Below, in pieces: positions 21,380-25,535 of a DNA stretch of 25,535 bases. Positions within the stretch are counted from its first letter, which is position 1; each line of letters starts with the position of its first letter. The notes under the pieces were generated by a model. It searched no databases, was not told where the DNA came from, and worked only from the letters and a program-made list of their open reading frames with translations. Location of the stretch: positions 1-25,535 of the forward strand of contig JBNGIS010005266.1 in the NCBI GenBank assembly GCA_049999725.1. The letters run 5' to 3'. The translations under genes were made by a program, and so were the position numbers. The DNA comes from Haplomitrium mnioides. Lineage: Eukaryota > Marchantiophyta > Haplomitriopsida > Calobryales.

Positions 21380-22900
21380 AAGGCAATGTTCTTATTGCAA
21401 AGAAGAGAGTTTGCAAAAGAGTGAACTAGAGTGGATGCATTGGCCAAATTCTCCAAAGGTTCCCAAGTGGCTTCATAAAAGGGGTAGCATTTCCAACGAA
21501 CCAAATATTCAACAATCTTACAATGTTCACGATGATGAGTACATTTCCTCAAGATTTATTCGACCTCAAACTCTTCATGACCATCAATATGTTCAGAAAA
21601 TAGAGAGGGTTCATGTGTACTTATAAAGGAGGTAGAACGAGGGACAAAAGCCCGTATTAAAGGAACATGAAAGACTAGTGAACCTTCATGTGAGAAGGTA
21701 AAACCAACTCGTATGCCACTTTGCCAATACAAGCAAAGATAAAACATGGTCTAATAAAGCAAGCATTAAGCTTACAAGAACAAAACAAAGGAAGATTGGA
21801 AGTAGAGAGCCAGACTTGCTCATCTACAGCAAAGGTCACCTCTCAATGATGAGCATTGACATATTTCTTTTGTCGATTACGAGCAACTTTGAGTTTTTCT
21901 TTAAGACATCGAATGTCGTGGTGTAAACTATGGAGAAAATCATTTGCGGTTGGACTCTTGAAGGTCAACAATGATGCATGTTGACTAGAGATTGTAGTTG
22001 GATGCTCAATATACATCAAAAAGAAGTGTGTGGCTCATGTAGAATTGTTGATGGAGTTATTGTAAGAGAACTTCACAATAGGTAGTAACCAATCCCATTA
22101 TTCTTGTTTTTCCAAAGTAAACACCCACAAGATATCTTCAACAGTATGGTTGGCCCATTCAATTTGACCATCAGATTCAAGGTGGTGAGTAGTAGACATG
22201 GCTAATTTGGTTTTTAAATGACCAAATATTGTACACCAAAACATGCTAATGAATTGAGTTTTGCAGTAAAAAATAATTTCTTTGGAGATACCATGATGAG
22301 AGTAAATTTTTTTCAAATAAATGTGAGCTAGCTTAAGTGTTGCCACTGATTTTGTAGTTGGACGAATATGAATCATTTTGCTAAGTTTGTCTATAAAAAT
22401 AACAACAGCATCATAACCCATAGAAGTATGTGGTAGCTCACACATAGTGTCTATACTCACATGTTCTCAGCATCAATTGGAGATAAAGAGTGGTAATAGA
22501 CCTCCATATTTAACATTGGTAGATTTGTTTTATTGAAAAGCCAAACAACTCCAAACATATGCCTCTACATCTTAATGAATCTTAGGCTAATAGTAAACTC
22601 ATTGAAGATTGTCCAATGTCTTATTAATTCCAACATGTTCACCAATTGCAGAATCATGCGCTTCATGCAAAATCTCATAGTGAAGCTTAATATTATTAGA
22701 AACCTATACCTTGTCTTAGAAGAAAGTCAAACCCTTTACAATTTTCACCAACTTTTCTTATTGTGCAACAATGATCTCTTCATCTTCTTTTACTACAACC
22801 AACATTTCTGTCCACCATGTAAGATGAATTGCGATTTCTGACAAGATGTTGAGTTGAGGCATGCATGTCAAAGCATCTGCAATTTTTCATTTTTCTTCTA
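21380..22900 (-). pseudogene. Integrase with C-terminal chromodomain, plus RNase H end
   Basis: In transcript order: the RNase H terminus (ADALTCMP near 22870; the family has ADALSR), an H2C2-type integrase zinc region (EILHEAHDSAIGEHVGINKTL, about 22600-22690) whose CxxC pair is damaged (CLAF near 22545), the integrase core (22098-22460: DAVVIFIDKLSKMIHI, HHGISKEII, SDGQIEWANHTVED), the post-core block (SLVFHVPLIRAFV, about 21640-21680), and a chromodomain (EYLVRWKCYPFYEATWEP, about 21445-21510), which in related elements directs integration to modified chromatin. In the core, the second-Asp region reads IFYCKTQF where the family has VSDRDxxF, so a catalytic acid is lost. Frames change several times. 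Confidence 0.9.
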
Positions 22901-22949
22901 TATACACCATCTTTATATGAAAGCGTTGTTGCCACTCTACCCATATGTA

Positions 22950-23115
22950 AGGTTGTACTTTAAAACAACCTTTCAATCAGCTCACTTTGGCCCTTTGCCA
23001 TTTCAACCACCTCGTGCTCTTCTTTCTCAAGTGGTAACTTCAACTTTAACATTATAGCTTGTGATAAATAATTTTCTTCTACTTCAGAATCCACGAGAAC
23101 TCTTATTGGAAATCT
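22950..23115 (-). pseudogene. Retroelement aspartic protease remnant
   Basis: The minus strand reads FPIRVLVDSEVEENYLSQAI, corresponding to the retropepsin active-site block LVDSGxxxNFxS; the Gly of D-S-G is Glu here. The block then runs LKLKLPLEKEEHEVV and KGQSELIE before similarity switches near 22950-22970 to the end of RNase H. The protease normally cleaves the Gag-Pol polyprotein; this copy would be inactive. Confidence 0.8.
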
Positions 23116-23329
23116 TTCCATCCACCTATCAACCATAATTAGTCCTCCATTTTTTTTCTATATGGCATGTTCGATTTTGTCGAGTTCTTTCCTCGTCCTT
23201 GTTCTTCATCTCAACAAAATAACAAGGTTTTTTAACTGGTGCCCATCATTTCCTTGGCATTCTTGGTCTTCTTCACTGTTGATACTATGAAAAGGTTGTT
23301 GAAACACTCGCCCTTGGTTGAGTCATACT

Positions 23330-23940
23330 TCTTTACAATTTGGTGCAATACGTCACATTTTACCACAATTAAAACATGTTTTATTTTCCTACCAATCTTC
23401 TATTCTCTTTTTGTAGCATTTTGTGGTCCTATTTGTTGGTGAATTAGGCAATTGAAATCTCTCCTTCTCATATTTCCCAACTCCATAGATGTGGGGCCAT
23501 AATTTCTTCTCGTTTGCACAATTCCCAGTATTACTTCAATTATTTGAGCAAATGAGATGGCTTTATTTACATACTTTGGTTTGTGCATTATAACTTCTTC
23601 TCAAATTTTTCTTTTCAATCCATTGCAAAAATTTGTGAATGGCTTCGATTGAACTCATATCTTCAATTTGAAACTTGTAAGCTTAAAAACTCTTCAATGT
23701 ATCTTGCAATGCTTCCTTGTTTCTCTAGTTCCCAAAGCTTAGTTCTTGCAGTCAATATAGAGTCTACTACTTTGAAATTTTGTAGCAAACTCTCTTTTAA
23801 ACCACTCTACAAAAGTTGTTCTCATCATGCATTTTTTTGTCGCTCTCATATTATGAACAAGAAAATCTTGTTGCATTTGCTTAGGTATTACTCAAATAGA
23901 AATATACTACTTGGAGTTGAACTTTTTTAATTAAGTTTGG
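23330..23940 (-). pseudogene. Gag remnant with zinc knuckle
   Basis: Several minus-strand frames carry Gag-like blocks: FVEWFKREFATKFQ (about 23790-23830), RTKLWELEKQGSIARYIEEF (about 23680-23740), a region up to 23400, and a CCHC zinc knuckle near 23340-23375, CFNCGKM...RIAPNC. In the knuckle the residue after KM is a stop and the His position is Arg, so it cannot bind zinc normally. Gag forms the particle that packages element RNA. From here to the 5' LTR (23941-24364) only a leader-like AT-rich stretch remains. Confidence 0.8.
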
Positions 23941-24364
23941 TTCAAATCTATTTTCTATCTACCACAAAAAGTACATTAACCATTTCCATGTAGCACTATG
24001 ATTTACTTTAGGTAAGAGAGCACACTCTCTTAATTCCATCATAAAAACCATAAAGCCATCACTAAAGTTATACACTAAAAGTTAACAAAAGAAATGTTTG
24101 TCAATGTTAAACACTCAAATATTAAAAAGATTCAATAGAGAAATTCTAAGAGGTACAAATTCTCCTTAATTCATTGGCTACTATAGCATCAAGTGAAACT
24201 TCTTATCTTCATTTAAAAAGGATGGGATATACGTTATACTTTATTCATAAAAACTTAAAAGTTTAACTCTCTTAGAGTTAATGCAAAGTGGAGATTCCAC
24301 TACTCCAAAAGGTTCTTAGTACTTCTCCAAAGATGGGTAACCCACACTCTTTAGAGAAGATCAA

Positions 24365-24376
24365 GCTCTAATATCA
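24365..24376 (-). other. Primer-binding site, initiator-Met tRNA type, mutated
   Basis: On the minus strand, one base inside the 5' LTR, the sequence is TGATATTAGAGC, continuing TTGATC. Plant LTR elements primed by initiator methionine tRNA carry TGGTATCAGAGC here. Two transitions separate them (G to A, C to T). Confidence 0.85.
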
Positions 24377-24377
24377 T

Positions 24378-24923
24378 TGTAGCAATACACACATATTACA
24401 CATACAAATTAACACAATTACAACACATATAAGTTAGCACAAGAGTAGCGCACAAAAAACTTCAAAAACCTACAATGTAAGAGATGTCGAACAAGACACT
24501 CTCCCTTCTTTATATTATAAATAGAAAGTAACTTGCTTACATAAGTGGAGGAATCTCATTGGTTCTTTCTCTATCCTCTTCCAATTAGATCACCCTCTAC
24601 TTTTGTTCTACTTCTGCCACGTGTCTTTATCTTAGAGCCTTCTATTTCTCTTTAGTTCTCTTTCTACCATGTGTCTTTGTCATAGAACCTTCTACTTACT
24701 TTAGTCTTTTGCTTGCTACATGTCATTATCCTCTTCTAAATTGGTCTTTCTAGACTTTCTTTTTCACTTTAATTCATTGACTTTATCTCCTTTTGCTACA
24801 TGTTGTTCTTGCTATAATAACCACCATTTTTTGATACTCTAGTTTAGTAATGACTTTCTAAACATAGTTGACTCTGAATCTTGCCCTATTTTTAGTTTGT
24901 TGCTTACTAAAGTTAGTGTTTGT
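24378..24923 (-). repeat. 5' LTR of the chromovirus
   Basis: It starts with TGT on the plus strand at 24378, immediately outside the primer-binding site. It is about 67 bp longer than the other LTR, largely through a roughly 50-bp tandem repeat at 24615, 24665 and 24714 (TGCCACGTGTC, TACCATGTGTC, TGCTACATGTC at unit starts). It has a G-box CACGTG at 24618-24623 and a TATA-like site near 24509-24520. The outer end near 24923 is eroded, so that boundary is set by alignment to the other LTR. Confidence 0.85.
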
Positions 24924-25535
24924 TATAAAGAGGCTAGCTCAAAACCTTGCACTGAGCTATGTGAAGGTGTTTGGAAGTATACTTCAGCAAGCTCCAAGAG
25001 CACTGTCATTTTTGGAAGCAACAATTTGTTGAATTGAAACAAGAAAAGAAGCCATAATGACATTGATGCAACTTTTTTAGGTTGTGTGTATATTGGGCTC
25101 AAGAGCAATACAAAGGAAATTGCTATGTTGTAGCCAAAAGATACCAGAGCTAAAAAGCTTGACATGAGTTTGTCACAAAGAAGCAAACCAAAAATTAGTC
25201 AACTATGCTCAGGTAAAGAGAAAAGTGCTTTGTTTCAATTTGACTTCATCCTTATCCTAGATTGAGAAGAACATCAATCAACAACAACCGCTACTTTGAA
25301 CTAGGAACCGCTATTGAGTTCCTGTTTTACTTAGTAGTTGTAAATTTTTTTTTCGTGATTTGGTATTTAAGAACATCAATTTTACATTTGTGATCTTTTT
25401 TTCATAAAGAAAATCATTTCTAAGAAATACAAATTGCATATTTTATATTGAGATTATATTTTTAAAATTTCTCTATAATAAACACCCTAAAAAAAACATT
25501 TTGATTATTGAAATATTTTATTAAAACCTCACCCT
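24924..25535. other. AT-rich flank, no recognised gene
   Basis: An 87-codon reverse open frame at 24923-25186 is low in complexity, has no domain I recognise, and reaches the LTR edge; I do not call it a gene. From 25330 to the end the sequence is very AT-rich with T and A runs. Confidence 0.5.

Larger units (their letters stand above)
20879..24923 (-). mobile_element. Degenerate Ty3/gypsy chromovirus with internal deletion
   Basis: Two related LTRs (20879-21357 and 24378-24923) enclose an internal region read on the minus strand: primer-binding site, gag, zinc knuckle, protease, the last part of RNase H, integrase, chromodomain and polypurine tract. The order gag-PR-(RT)-RH-IN and the C-terminal chromodomain define a chromovirus of the Ty3/gypsy group. 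Reverse transcriptase and most of RNase H are absent: the protease runs almost directly into the RNase H end near 22950. Many stops and frameshifts show it is inactive. Target-site duplications could not be identified; the outer end of the right LTR no longer has the TG/CA terminus. Confidence 0.92.

Noticed and set aside
20874-24935. GAGAG before the left LTR and AAGAGG after the right LTR as target-site duplication
   Set aside because: The right outer LTR end is eroded and the match is not exact or correctly placed.
1-25535. tRNA genes, rRNA genes and CRISPR arrays
   Set aside because: None seen: no cloverleaf with A and B boxes, no rRNA-like core, no evenly spaced repeats with unique spacers.

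Overview
The window looks like nuclear DNA of a land plant. It holds intron-rich genes with GT/AG junctions, a plant-type STAT-like SH2 protein, a WDR83-type WD40 protein, a decayed plant-style F-box gene, and Ty3/gypsy retrotransposon remains including a chromodomain element. The sequence does not fix the species. A non-seed plant is possible, but I cannot show it.

Layout: 1-729 is a broken Ty3/gypsy reverse transcriptase fragment (+). About 730-2038 has no gene, only small tandem repeats. 2039 to about 3233 is a frameshifted F-box pseudogene (+). 3234-4987 has no supportable gene. 4988-8919 (-) is a complete eight-exon WDR83/MORG1 homologue; I could join all exons into a 300-residue frame. 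8920-10079 is a shared divergent promoter region with CATG-rich, ACCGG-rich and GA-rich tracts. 10080-14871 (+) is a complete eleven-exon gene for a 773-residue protein: a lectin-like N-terminus, a STAT-like linker and a C-terminal SH2 domain. A strong G-quadruplex motif follows its stop. 14872-19002 is ambiguous: short open segments bounded by splice-like sites, plus an inverted copy of sequence found in WDR83 intron 5. 19003-19476 (-) is a small, probably mitochondrial, protein. 20879-24923 (-) is a degenerate Ty3/gypsy chromovirus with two LTRs, primer-binding site, polypurine tract, gag, protease, integrase and chromodomain, but with the reverse transcriptase deleted. The ends (19558-20878, 24924-25535) are AT-rich with no recognised gene.

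The two well-supported genes stand head to head, about 1.16 kb apart between start codons, and may share control sequences. No operon, CRISPR, tRNA or rRNA gene was seen. The least expected observations are the inverted duplication shared by WDR83 intron 5 and the region downstream of the SH2 gene, the lack of any tyrosine after the SH2 domain, and the precise loss of reverse transcriptase from the chromovirus.
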